From assembly GCA_051453625.1 (NCBI GenBank), contig JBOZIK010000001.1, positions 142,202,264 through 142,266,263 on the forward strand: 64,000 bases of DNA. Reading direction: 5' to 3'. This stretch comes from Welwitschia mirabilis. Lineage: Eukaryota; Gnetophyta; Gnetopsida; Welwitschiales. A model generated the notes under the pieces. That model searched no databases. It was not told the DNA's origin and saw only the letters and a program-made list of their open reading frames with translations. The position numbers and the translations under genes are program-made. This document shows, piece after piece, positions 38,440 to 47,114 of the stretch; position 1 is the stretch's first letter, and each line of letters starts with the position of its first letter.

Positions 38440-39437
38440 TCCCTCTACATTTAGTATTGATACTTTTTGTAAATGTGTGAAACAATCCTAAACATCACTT
38501 TTATTCTTCAATGAAAAGAGTAAAAGTTTTGTTCTAATATCATTAATAAAAGGCATAACATAGGAAAATCTTCTAGATGAAGAGAGTTTAATGAAAAGAA
38601 TCAAGTATTCATGTGGTTTTCATATTCCCTTTCTGTCAGAACTTTACTCTTTTTCTTTTACCAGATTCACTTGCTTCATAATATTTCATATTGAGAAGAA
38701 GTTTTCATAGCATGTTACTCTCACACAAGCCTTCATTTCACTTTTCTTCATGTGTCTTAGCCTTTGGATTTTTTTCCTTTTATTATTACTAGTGCGTCTT
38801 TGCAAATACTGCAAGTTCCTATACCAAAGTGCATATGATAACTCAACTCATCTATTTATCTTGTAAAAAACAAATCTTCAAGTAGATGTTGCACATGAAT
38901 CACATCTTCCAATATTAGGTTGTATTTTCCCAATAATTTTAGTGATGTAGAAGCAATTCCAAAAATGTTTAATTCAAAATTATTTCCTAAAACCATAGAA
39001 CCTCTAGAAATTGATTTATAAGAAGCAAAAACTTCCTTGAATGGAAAAACACTAAAAAGGAAAACTCTAAATGCAAGATCTAAACATCCTCGGCTGAATT
39101 TGAAGTGACATCATCCTTGATCAAGTTTGTATCTTCTTTGAAATTTCTTATTTTGTTACTTGAATCCTCTCCAATGACATTAAAATTTTAAACTTTCTTT
39201 TAAGGGAAATTCCTCGTTTAAATACTTTTCCTTCCTACAACTCCAACACTTAAGCTCTTTATGTTGATATCTTGCATAACTCCTATTGTTACCTCTATTT
39301 GATGACATTTGTTATGAAGCTACGACTCTTCCCATTGCTAGGAATTCAACACTTAAATATTTACTTTTTCTTCAAGCATTACTCTCAAGTTCAACATATA
39401 ATAACATTTTTATTATTTCTTGTCTTTCTAGGCTTCC
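38440..39437 (-). pseudogene. Ty1/copia gag-end, protease and integrase remnants (left copy)
   Basis: Collinear with 41640-42683 on the minus strand. From right to left it has the end of gag (39437-39280), the region before and through the protease with the LEDVIHVQHL-type stretch (about 38930-38860; family: LKDV-HVP-LR-NL), and an integrase-core stretch reading MPFINDIRTK and LKNKSDV-DCFTHLQK (about 38560-38470; family: TFIDD-SR--WVYFLK-KSEVF--F). Many stops and frame changes. The remaining sequence down to 36.5 kb is too decayed to assign, apart from a YLLNGSSK-like motif near 38.22 kb. Confidence 0.65.
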
Positions 39438-39577
39438 NNNNNNNNNNNNNNNNNNNNNNNNNNNNNNNNNNNNNNNNNNNNNNNNNNNNNNNNNNNNNNN
39501 NNNNNNNNNNNNNNNNNNNNNNNNNNNNNNNNNNNNNATTTTAATGACATTTTCATTTTTCTTGTACTACTTTTACT

Positions 39578-39762
39578 AAGCTAGAACATAGACAGCAGGA
39601 AGGTAATTTATGCCACACAAATGCCTAGTGGCACTTGGACTTACAAAATCTATTCCATTTTTTATGTTCCCTATCACTACTAGGGTTTGAACTTTGAACC
39701 TTTGGGTCCATGTGTTTGTGATCTTACCACTGTAGTAAGTAGTCATTAACAAGCTAGAACAT
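39578..39762 (-). mobile_element. tRNA-derived SINE with 12-bp target-site duplication
   Basis: A 161-bp body (39590-39750) is flanked by perfect copies of AAGCTAGAACAT (39578-39589 and 39751-39762). On the minus strand, starting at 39750, there is an A-box-like CTACAGTGGTAAGATC followed by a B box (GTTCAAACCC, on plus near 39681-39690), as in the RNA polymerase III promoter of tRNA-derived SINEs. The 3' part contains a TGCCAC/GTGGCA hairpin. The homologous position in the left copy (about 36590) reads TTTACTAACATAGAAGATC with no insert, so this is a filled site against an empty site. Confidence 0.85.
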
Positions 39763-40216
39763 CTTAAATCCACTATATTTTACACGTTTTTTATTTGAAG
39801 TTTATAAAAATTACTAAAAGACCTCTCCTTTAGAGCAGAAAAAGTGATGTGAGGTCTAAATTGTTTTAGATGCATCTTTTGGGTTTTCATACCTTTTGTA
39901 ATCACTAGTGAGAAATTTCAAATTAACAACATTTAAATAATTAAGTTATTTAGTATGATAAAAATCCAACTAACATAAGAATTATTGTAAATTTTTAATA
40001 CTAATTCATTAAAAAGATTATAACATTCTTGGCTAGAAATTCCTTATTTAGAAATATCCTAATTTTTACTAAAAATCTTTACTTAGGTGTTTAATGTCTT
40101 TTGGATGTTAAAAATCACTTAAATCCTCTAAACTTATTTGAAAATTCAAATCCATTAGATCATCTAAACTCACTTGGATCATTTAAACTCACTTCACATA
40201 CTAGAAAATCCTATAA

Positions 40217-40361
40217 ATCATGTGCTAGATCATGTGATCATTCATACATTAAAAAGTGTCTAATCATTCATATGCTAAAGTGTTTAATTGTTTTGATGTT
40301 AGAACATCCAATTAATGATATATTAAAGCATCTAATTGTTTATATGATAAAGCATTTAATC
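40217..40361. repeat. 24-bp minisatellite, 6 units
   Basis: Same array as 37052-37172 with one more unit (ATTCATACATTAAAAAGTGTC-TAATC). The other units are 24 bp. Unit-number difference between the paired copies is direct evidence of slippage or unequal exchange. Confidence 0.8.
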
Positions 40362-41639
40362 AAAATTTATTTCTTCTTTAGACCTTTAGATGCAAGATCA
40401 TTTAATAATTCAAATGCTAGAGTGTTTGAACCCAAAGCTCTTAAACTATCATTTATATGCTTTTAAAAACTATGCTACAAAGTAGTGATTTCTAAAATTA
40501 CAAAAAGAAAATTCATCACTTTCAATTTAATGTTTGTTCTTCTTTCTCATTTAATTACTCAAGTGACCTAGGAATCTCTCTATAACAAATATCAACCTCT
40601 AAATTTCATACCTTATTAGCTTAAAAAGTTGTAGATTTAAAAAAATGGATTGAAATACTAAAAATACCTTAAAAATCCTTGAAATAGAAAAATAATTCCT
40701 AAAAGTCTTCAAAAAGTTTCATTTATTTGCAAGCTAATATGGGACATACAAACCACCCCAAACATATCCCTTTAATATCATATTTATAAAATTAATAAGT
40801 AATATATCAAATTAACTTAGAGATGTAAAGTTAATAGGGAAAAGAAAAATAGAGAAAATCCTATAAAACGTGAATTTGGAAAAAGAAGGAATCTTTATTT
40901 GGATAGGAAAACAATACAAACAAATGATGACAACAATCTAGCAATATTATAACATGGAGGGAACTATTACTTCATGAGGTATAACTTATATTTATACATC
41001 TAGAATTAAGGCTTTCTAATTAGGATTTTTATTCTATTTAATTAATTATTAAGCTTACCTTTATGAGTGGATAAATTCTTAAATTTGTTACTATAATTTT
41101 TAACCTTACTAATGGAGTTCATATGCAATAGGACCTCAGTTGTCTAGAAATAAATCCTCCTAAATAAATACGATAATCAAGTTATAATTTCAAAGGAAGA
41201 AATCTATTCCAGAAATACATTAAAACTATGATACCACTATCTTGGAGGTTATTTAAGTCATCGATTTATCTTTGAATCTCTAGACACATGGGAGAATCTT
41301 CTATATCATAACACCCTAAGATATATTTGAATTAAATAAAATTCCTACTCTTATATATCTTTAGAATATTTCCATTTAAAGATAGCTTTGGTGATCCATT
41401 AAGCAAATAGATAATAATGTTTGTATCTCTTGGGCATTTCAAATTTTAGATCAATATTCTCACATGTTCCAAAATGTTTTTTTTTTTTAAATTTATCTTT
41501 ATGTTGTTCTATTCAATTGGGTTCCTAATGTAGTTTTCATATGATCTACTCTAGTATCTTTGTATTTTTTTCAAATTAGTTTTGAGTATTATTTCCTATT
41601 ATAACTTATTAAAAGCTTCCTCCTCTAGATTTAGTATTG

Positions 41640-42250
41640 ACACTTTTTCTAAATGTGCTAAACAATCCTAAACATCACTTTTACTCTTCAATGAAAACAG
41701 TAAAAATTTTGTTCTAATATCATCAATAAAAGGCATAATATAGAAAAATCTTCTAGATGAAGAGGGTTTAATGAAAAGAACCAAGTATTCATGTGATTTT
41801 CATATTCCTTTTTTCTTGGAATTTTACTCTCTTTCTTTTACCAAAATCACATAATATTCCTTATTAAGAATAAGTTTTCATATCATGTTATTCTTACACA
41901 AGCCTTCATTCCACTTTTCTTCACATGTTTTAGCCTTTTGTTCTAAAGGCTAGTAATTTTCTTTATTATAACATGGACCACTCCACTCCATCTAGCATTT
42001 AAGATTTACTTTGAATCTGGATTTTTTCCTTTTATTATGACTAGTACATCTTTGCAAATATTCTAAGTTCCTTTACCAAAGTGCACATGATAACTCAAAT
42101 CATCTAATTGTCTTGTAAAAATCAAATCTTCCACTAAATGTTGCACATGAATCACATCTTTTAGTATTAGGTTGTGTTTGCCCCATGCTTTTAGTGATAT
42201 AAAAGAAATTCAAAAATTTTTAATGTAAAATTATTCCCTAAAAACATAGA
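41640..42250 (-). pseudogene. Ty1/copia protease-integrase remnant (right copy)
   Basis: Minus strand. About 42270-42190 reads EVFSSYKSISRGSMFLGNN (family: WF-SY----G-V-LGDD). About 42160-42000 reads LKDVIHVQHL, then LIFTRQLDDLSYHVHFGKGT, stop, ICKDVLVIIKGK (family: LKDVRHVP-L-KNLIS-G-LD--GY-V-FG-G-WKV-KG--VV-RG), the protease/GAG-pre-integrase join. About 41760-41640 gives the integrase-core FINDIRTK and LKNKSDVFDCF-like stretch. The protease DSGAS motif itself is not visible. Stops are scattered. It is in frame order with the gag remnant to its right, so this is one minus-strand copia element. Confidence 0.8.
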
Positions 42251-42464
42251 ACCTCTAGAAATTGATTTATAGGAAGAAAATACTTCTTGAATGGATAAAC
42301 ATGAAAATAAGCCTTTAAATGCAAGATTCAAACATCCTTAGCTAAATTTGAAGCCACATCATCCTTGCTCAAGTTCATATCTCCTTTGAAGTGTTTTATC
42401 TTGTTGTTTGAATCCTCTCCTCCAATGACATTGAAAACTTAGACTTTCTTTCAAGGGAAATTCC

Positions 42465-43140
42465 TCACTTAGGTTCCTTCTTGCAAATCCAACACTCTAG
42501 ATTTCTATGTTGATATCTTGCATAATGCCTATTGTTACCTCTATTTGTTGACATTTGTTTTGAATCTATAGCTCTTTCCATTACTAGGGATTCAACACTT
42601 AAATATTTACTTTTGCTCCAAGCACTACTCTCAAGTTTAACATGTAATAACATGCTTATTGTTTCTTGCATTTCTGGGTCTCCTTCTAGGCTAAGATTGC
42701 TTAGAAAATGGCTTCCACCACTCCAATAAGGAAATATAAACAATAAATAGATTTCAAGTTTCTCTAGAAATAAGTCTTTTTTCATTTTGGCAAACAAGTT
42801 AATCATAACGTCTATGTGTGACTGTAAAGGGCTGCCCCTCTTTATAGCTTCATGTTGAGTGCCTTACTTATATGTTTAAATCTCTCTTTCAAATACTACT
42901 ATACCTTATTTGCTAATGAATTTTCACCATATGAGTTTTGCAGGGTGCTTGATAAAGAAGGAAATATCAAAGAAAAATCTTTATTGTTCATCTCTTTGTA
43001 TTTCTCGTCTCTCATTAAAAATTAAGTGCTTTAAGGCATCCCTTCTATCTTAAGCAAACATCAATGCCTTCTAAGTGCTTTAATTTTGAACTCCCACCAA
43101 TTTATTAGTTTTTTGTAAACCCTTCATCTCCAAGAACTTA
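42465..43140 (-). pseudogene. Ty1/copia gag remnant with partial zinc knuckle
   Basis: Minus strand, beginning just inside the PBS. About 43135-43080 reads MKGLQKTNKLVGVQN (family: start of gag, GVQ-L---NY--W). The best open part (42806-42465, 113 codons) contains LSLEGDPEMQETISMLLHV and later LECWICKKEPK, the CxxC half of the CCHC zinc knuckle (family: CYNC-K-GH----C). The His/Cys half is lost. Middle sequence contains stops. Family assignment rests on order PBS, gag-like, zinc knuckle, protease, integrase in one orientation. Confidence 0.65.
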
Positions 43141-43146
43141 TCTCTG

Positions 43147-43450
43147 ATACTAGTTTGTCGTGAACTTATTAGAGATACACAACAAAAGAAATAATGTAGA
43201 GAAAGAGACTGAGACCAAATTTGCGATTCAAAGAGAAGCTCATTCAAAGGAAATGAAGCAAAAATAAGTGTGAAAATTCTAGAGATTATAGTGTGAAAAT
43301 TAGCTCTTTTAGGTTGTTTTAGTCCCATGTTATGTTACAAATAAATACCTGAAGTTAATTTTTCACTAAATAAGAAAACCTCATATCCTTTAAATCTAGT
43401 TACACCTGACACTGTTCGAAGTATTTTAAAAATAAATAAAACAAAGAAGA
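43147..43450 (-). mobile_element. PBS and probable 5' LTR of the copia element
   Basis: On the minus strand CTAGTATCAGAGATAAGTTC (43143-43158) matches the plant copia PBS TGGTATCAGAG with one change. Sequence to its right, beginning TGTCGTGAACTTATTAGAGA on plus, should be the LTR reading leftward. Its far end is not certain: the change to less AT-rich sequence near 43.45 kb (AGTATCCTAGGCGCGTCC) suggests it ends by then. The LTR thus lies head to head with the gene at 44321. Confidence 0.5.
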
Positions 43451-43497
43451 GTATCCTAGGCGCGTCCTTATCATTTAAAGTTATATTTATTTCTTTT

Positions 43498-43800
43498 GAT
43501 TTTCCAACGAAAAATACTATTATATCAAAAAGATATTAATAATGCTATCGATTTGCTTTTAATTTCCCAAAGCTATTCAAGAGTGTGAATGATAGTGGTT
43601 TGCATATGACTTTCCGACAAAAAGCAGCGTTACAGTAAGATGATAAGAACATTACCGTATGCTGGTCTTGATTTGCCTGCTGTTTTCTAACAAAACAGTA
43701 ATATTAAAGTAGGATGATATTGACTTGACCTTCAATTTTCCAACGAAATTCTCATTACCGTAGAATAACATTGATCTTCTTTAATTTAACAAAAGAAGCA
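43498..43800 (+). promoter_or_regulatory. Degenerate promoter-proximal repeats (TTTCCAACGAAA type)
   Basis: A motif recurs upstream of the gene: GATTTTCCAACGAAAAATACT (43498), GACTTTCCGACAAAAAGCAGCGTTACAGTAAGATGATA (43610), TGTTTTCTAACAAAACAGTAATATTAAAGTAGGATGATATTGA (43680) and AATTTTCCAACGAAATTCTCATTACCGTAGAATAACATTGA (43732), with a weaker TTTAATTTAACAAAAGAAGCAT near 43781. The conserved parts are TTTTCCAACGAAA and ATTACCGTAG-ATGATATTGA. Spacing shortens toward the gene. It may be a decayed minisatellite or clustered regulatory sites. Confidence 0.5.
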
Positions 43801-43837
43801 TTCCTGAATTATATCTTCGTCATCAGGTTGACCGGCT

Positions 43838-44083
43838 ATGCACGTTGAAATTGAGGAAAAAAGCGTGGCGAAGAAACAAGAAACCAGCGTTAGAGAATTT
43901 CATATTCCTTCGTTCGTGAACCAGTCAAGGACTGCAACTCTTCTTGCGCTTAAATTGGTGATGCAGCCGGAATGCCCCATCAGCAAAGTGCCTTGGCATT
44001 TCAGTTGGGCCGGTTGTCAGCTGCGTCATTCGGTATCAGAGCTAGAAGACCGTTGGAGACGTGTGAAGGGGAGCACCATTTGA
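43838..44083 (+). other. Upstream ORF (81 codons) in the GC-rich leader region
   Basis: ATG at 43838 opens an 81-codon frame ending at TGA-type stop near 44083, within the CpG-rich block that also holds the gene. I do not recognise the product (it begins MHVEIEEKSVAKKQ). It could be an upstream ORF in a long 5' leader, a separate small gene, or chance in GC-rich sequence. A second overlapping ORF (43972-44169) in another frame supports chance. Confidence 0.25.
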
Positions 44084-44238
44084 AGATTGTGGAGTTTCTC
44101 GCATTTGACCCAGAAGCGTTCACAGAGAGCCACCGGAGACGACAACGTTGGAGAGCCGTGGGAGAGTGAAAGACGTGGTTTAAGAGAGGAAATTGAGTAA
44201 CAAGTAAAAGTAAAGGTGCCTCCATCAAAATCACTCGG

Positions 44239-44296
44239 TATTTTAAATTGGAAAGGGGTGCCAAGTGCGTCAATTGAACACCAGCACACGTGCTAA
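44239..44296 (+). promoter_or_regulatory. Possible core promoter elements and start-defining stop
   Basis: TATTTTAAAT (44239-44248) is a weak TATA-like element about 73 bases before the start codon, and CACGTG (44287-44292) is a G-box core. An in-frame TAA at 44294-44296 lies 27 bases before ATG 44321 with no other in-frame ATG between, which fixes the start codon if the transcript is unspliced here. The transcription start is not known. Confidence 0.35.
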
Positions 44297-44320
44297 GCTC
44301 ACAACGAACAACAGAGAACA

Positions 44321-47048
44321 ATGTTAAGCGCAGCAGAACTCAGTTCTCGGCTAAGAGAGTTCTATCCTGTTCTGACATACAGAGGAAGCTTCGTTGTAGC
44401 AGCGTCTGGGACGCTGGGTCTGCTGGGACTTCTTGTCTTCGATGTATGGAAGGCTTACCAAAAGAGAAAGCCATGGGTGGCATGCAACTCCCTCATTTTA
44501 AGCGCTCTCAGCCTCACTCTCCTTCAAATCTCCAATCCAAGTATTTCGAAAAGCGGAAGCTTTGATTCTTTCCGCAGAGTTTGCACTTTAATGCAAGCAG
44601 GTAGGACATCAGTAATCGGTGGAAGGTTAGCGCTTTGCGCTTTTATCGGGTATCTCTTGCCGACCAGTGTGGCAAGCCGTGCTAGCTGGAATCAGTGGCG
44701 TGACAGTATAGCTCTCTCACTAACCGTAGCAATCCCTTTGTATCAAATCATCGCTGAGATATATGTTCTGCTTGTCACCAAGTTTTGTCAAGCGGATGTG
44801 GTATACCCCTACCTCAAGGGAAGCGACAAGAGATACGCCCAAGTGTTTCGGCTGCTGGAGCCGGAGACTTTGAAAGGCAGGATGCACGATGGAGGGTATT
44901 CGCTGCCCGAGCCGGGGACTTCGATAATTGTGACAGACTGCGTCTATTTTGCTAGTATTTTGTTTCTATTGGGAAATGTTTTCACTGGAAGGGTTGCCTN
45001 NNNNNNNNNNNNNNNNNNNNNNNNNNNNNNNNNNNNNNNNNNNNNNNNNNNNNNNNNNNNNNNNNNNNNNNNNNNNNNNNNNNNNNNNNNNNNNNNNNNN
45101 NNNNNNNNNNNNNNNNNNNNNNNNNNNNNNNNNNNNNNNNNNNNNNNNNNNNNNNNNNNNNNNNNNNNNNNNNNNNNNNNNNNNNNNNNNNNNNNNNNNN
45201 NNNNNNNNNNNNNNNNNNNNNNNNNNNNNNNNNNNNNNNNNNNNNNNNNNNNNNNNNNNNNNNNNNNNNNNNNNNNNNNNNNNNNNNNNNNNNNNNNNNN
45301 NNNNNNNNNNNNNNNNNNNNNNNNNNNNNNNNNNNNNNNNNNNNNNNNNNNNNNNNNNNNNNNNNNNNNNNNNNNNNNNNNNNNNNNNNNNNNNNNNNNN
45401 NNNNNNNNNNNNNNNNNNNNNNNNNNNNNNNNNNNNNNNNNNNNNNNNNNNNNNNNNNNNNNNNNNNNNNNNNNNNNNNNNNNNNNNNNNNNNNNNNNNN
45501 NNNNNNNNNNNNNNNNNNNNNNNNNNNNNNNNNNNNNNNNNNNNNNNNNNNNNNNNNNNNNNNNNNNNNNNNNNNNNNNNNNNNNNNNNNNNNNNNNNNN
45601 NNNNNNNNNNNNNNNNNNNNNNNNNNNNNNNNNNNNNNNNNNNNNNNNNNNNNNNNNNNNNNNNNNNNNNNNNNNNNNNNNNNNNNNNNNNNNNNNNNNN
45701 NNNNNNNNNNNNNNNNNNNNNNNNNNNNNNNNNNNTCTCTGTGGCGCAGCCAGATCCATTCCTAGTAGGACGTTGTCTAGTTCTAACATTAATAATCTTG
45801 AAGAGGGGTTTCATCGCTTCTCACACAATCTGCTTTATCTGCAGGGAGAGAACCCTGTAGGCATTTGGACATCAAATCTAAATTCTATACTTTTGTTGGA
45901 ATCCAGCATGAATCAAGCTATAGAGAAGGGTAAAAATTCTAAAGAGTTGCGACGTATACTTCAAGATGCAGGTTCTGACTTCAACGGTTGGAACGGTTTG
46001 GCGGAGAAGTACTNNNNNNNNNNNNNNNNNNNNNNNNNNNNNNNNNNNNNNNNNNNNNNNNNNNNNNNNNNNNNNNNNNNNNNNNNNNNNNNNNNNNNNN
46101 NNNNNNNNNNNNNTATAGAGAAAGGTAAAAATTCTAAAGAGTTGCGACGTAGACTTCAAGATGCAGGTGCTGACTTCAACGGTTGGAACGATTTGGCGGA
46201 GGAGTACTTGGGTATGGCAGCAGAGGATGAAGTGGATATAGCGGGGAATGTTGAGTTGAGATATAACTCTCTTAAAATGACTGCTGTTTCGTTACTCGCA
46301 GTCATTATTGAGCTTGCCTGTTTCTATGCAGATGTATTCCCTAACTCTTCTGAAACACAACAAGACATAATTGAATCATACACAAAAGCTTGCGACCAAG
46401 CTTGGAAGATCATGGAGTTGGTGGAAAGCACAAAAGAAGAAGGCAGCAGAGTTAGCAAGGCGGCAGACAACGTCTTCAAAGGGCTCAAGCAAAGCAAAAA
46501 AGGTCGTCATTGGCTTGGTCATCCTCTTCCCAATAGCAGAGACCGAACAGCAGCTGGAGAGGATACAGAAAACGGGAGAGAGATACTGAAAGCCGCTGTG
46601 GACAATCTGCAAGTGATCGCAAAGGNNNNNNNNNNNNNNNNNNNNNNNNNNNNNNNNNNNNNNNNNNNNNNNNNNNNNNNNNNNNNNNNNNNNNNNNNNN
46701 NNNNNNNNNNNNNNNNNNNNNNNNNAGGAGGCCGATGGAAAGCAGAATAGTGGAGACGGAGGAGGGTTGGACACGAGGAACTGGAATAAGGTAATGGCAG
46801 GAAGACATCTGGGGAGAGTCTGTGAACTGCTAAGATTGAGCGGAAGCGAGCGTATAGATGCAATCAAGTTTCTAAAGGAACTCCGGAAAGCGCTTGAAGC
46901 AGTGATGATATGCAGCGTGTGGAAGGTCAAGGAGTCATTTAATGAAAAATTGAGTATTTGTAGCAGACCCTGCAGCCTGTCTGAAGATGAAATCTGGGAA
47001 ACCTGCAAAATTATAGCTCTCACCGTTGGCGTCTGTGCTACAGACTGA
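44321..47048 (+). CDS. Multi-pass membrane protein of unknown function
   Basis: ATG at 44321 in the context ACAATGTT follows an in-frame stop 27 bases upstream. The N-terminal part (residues 1-226 before the gap at 45000) has five likely membrane segments: about 23-42, 54-72, 101-117, 129-153 and 203-222. Between segments 4 and 5 lies a hydrophilic loop with a repeated-looking acidic/glycine part (EPETLKG, PEPGTS). After the 736-N gap the frame continues at 45736 with a soluble region containing KNSKELRR-LQDAG--FNGWN (twice, see 45905-46207), another hydrophobic stretch (KMTAVSLLAVIIELACFYA, about 46277-46333), then a charged helical tail. After the 100-N gap at 46626-46725 the tail resumes in another frame (EADGKQNSGDGGG) and ends at TGA 47046-47048, after VCELLRLSGSERIDAIKFLK and a Cys-rich end. 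No intron signature is visible. I do not recognise the family; it resembles no enzyme I know. GC content is far above the surroundings. Confidence 0.8.
45905..46207 (+). repeat. Near-identical about 95-bp coding segments around gap 46014-46113
   Basis: About 45919-46013 and 46114-46208 (both TATAGAGAA-GGTAAAAATTC... to ...GGCGGAG-AGTACT) differ at five positions. Four change the protein (I to R, S to A, G to D, K to E) and one is silent. Both are in the reading frame of the gene only if the N count is a multiple-of-three equivalent; 100 N is a placeholder. It is either an internal protein repeat or two alleles/paralogues joined by the assembler. Confidence 0.8.
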
Positions 47049-47069
47049 CTCAACTTCATCGTTGAGTTA
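47046..47069 (+). terminator. Hairpin overlapping the stop codon
   Basis: ACTCAAC (47048-47054), loop TTCATC, GTTGAGT (47061-47067); the pairing can extend over the stop codon (T46-A69, G47-T68 wobble). In a plant nucleus this is not a bacterial-type terminator; any role would be post-transcriptional. It may be chance. Confidence 0.3.
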
Positions 47070-47095
47070 AGTGATAACAAGGAAGTAACCAAACC

Positions 47096-47114
47096 AAAAA
47101 AAAAAAAAAAAAAA
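47096..47114 (+). repeat. 19-A run 47 bases after the stop codon
   Basis: CCAAACC followed by 19 A and then GAGAGG. The GC-rich block ends here. It could be a genomic A-tract or the trace of a polyadenylated transcript inserted as a retrocopy; no AATAAA precedes it. Confidence 0.6.

Larger units (their letters stand above)
36547..42683 (-). repeat. About 3-kb direct duplication flanking gap 39438-39537
   Basis: 36547-39437 and 39538-42683 are the same Ty1/copia-derived sequence. The right copy has a 161-bp SINE with target duplication (39578-39762), an extra minisatellite unit (40217-40361) and about 75 bases near 41.95-42.01 kb that the left copy lacks near 38.76 kb. Copy edges coincide with the gap. 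Confidence 0.9.

Noticed and set aside
39576-39773. 65-codon minus-strand ORF as a gene
   Set aside because: It lies over the SINE and its target-site duplications; no domain; absent from the paired copy that lacks the SINE.
40101-40466. 121-codon plus-strand ORF as a gene
   Set aside because: It lies antisense to decayed copia sequence and is opened largely by the 24-bp repeat; no domain.
36985-42683. Real tandem duplication of a copia element by unequal crossing over
   Set aside because: Not excluded, but the copies end exactly at an N run like many others here, so an assembly or haplotype explanation is preferred.
44944-45860. Alternative long ORFs on both strands across the gene's large gap
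   Set aside because: They exist only because N does not contain stops; the plus frame starting at 44321 is the one with consistent membrane-protein sequence on both sides.
44321-47048. Assignment to a named transporter or receptor family
   Set aside because: Membrane topology alone is not enough, no catalytic or transport motif is visible, and I cannot recall a matching family with confidence.
46376-47092. 238-codon minus-strand ORF opposite the gene's 3' end
   Set aside because: Mirror frame of the GC-rich coding sequence, includes a gap, low-complexity Ser/Leu-rich product without a domain.
47046-47114. Bacterial-type rho-independent terminator
   Set aside because: A hairpin is present but the genome is a plant nucleus and no T-tract follows; the A-run is on the coding strand.
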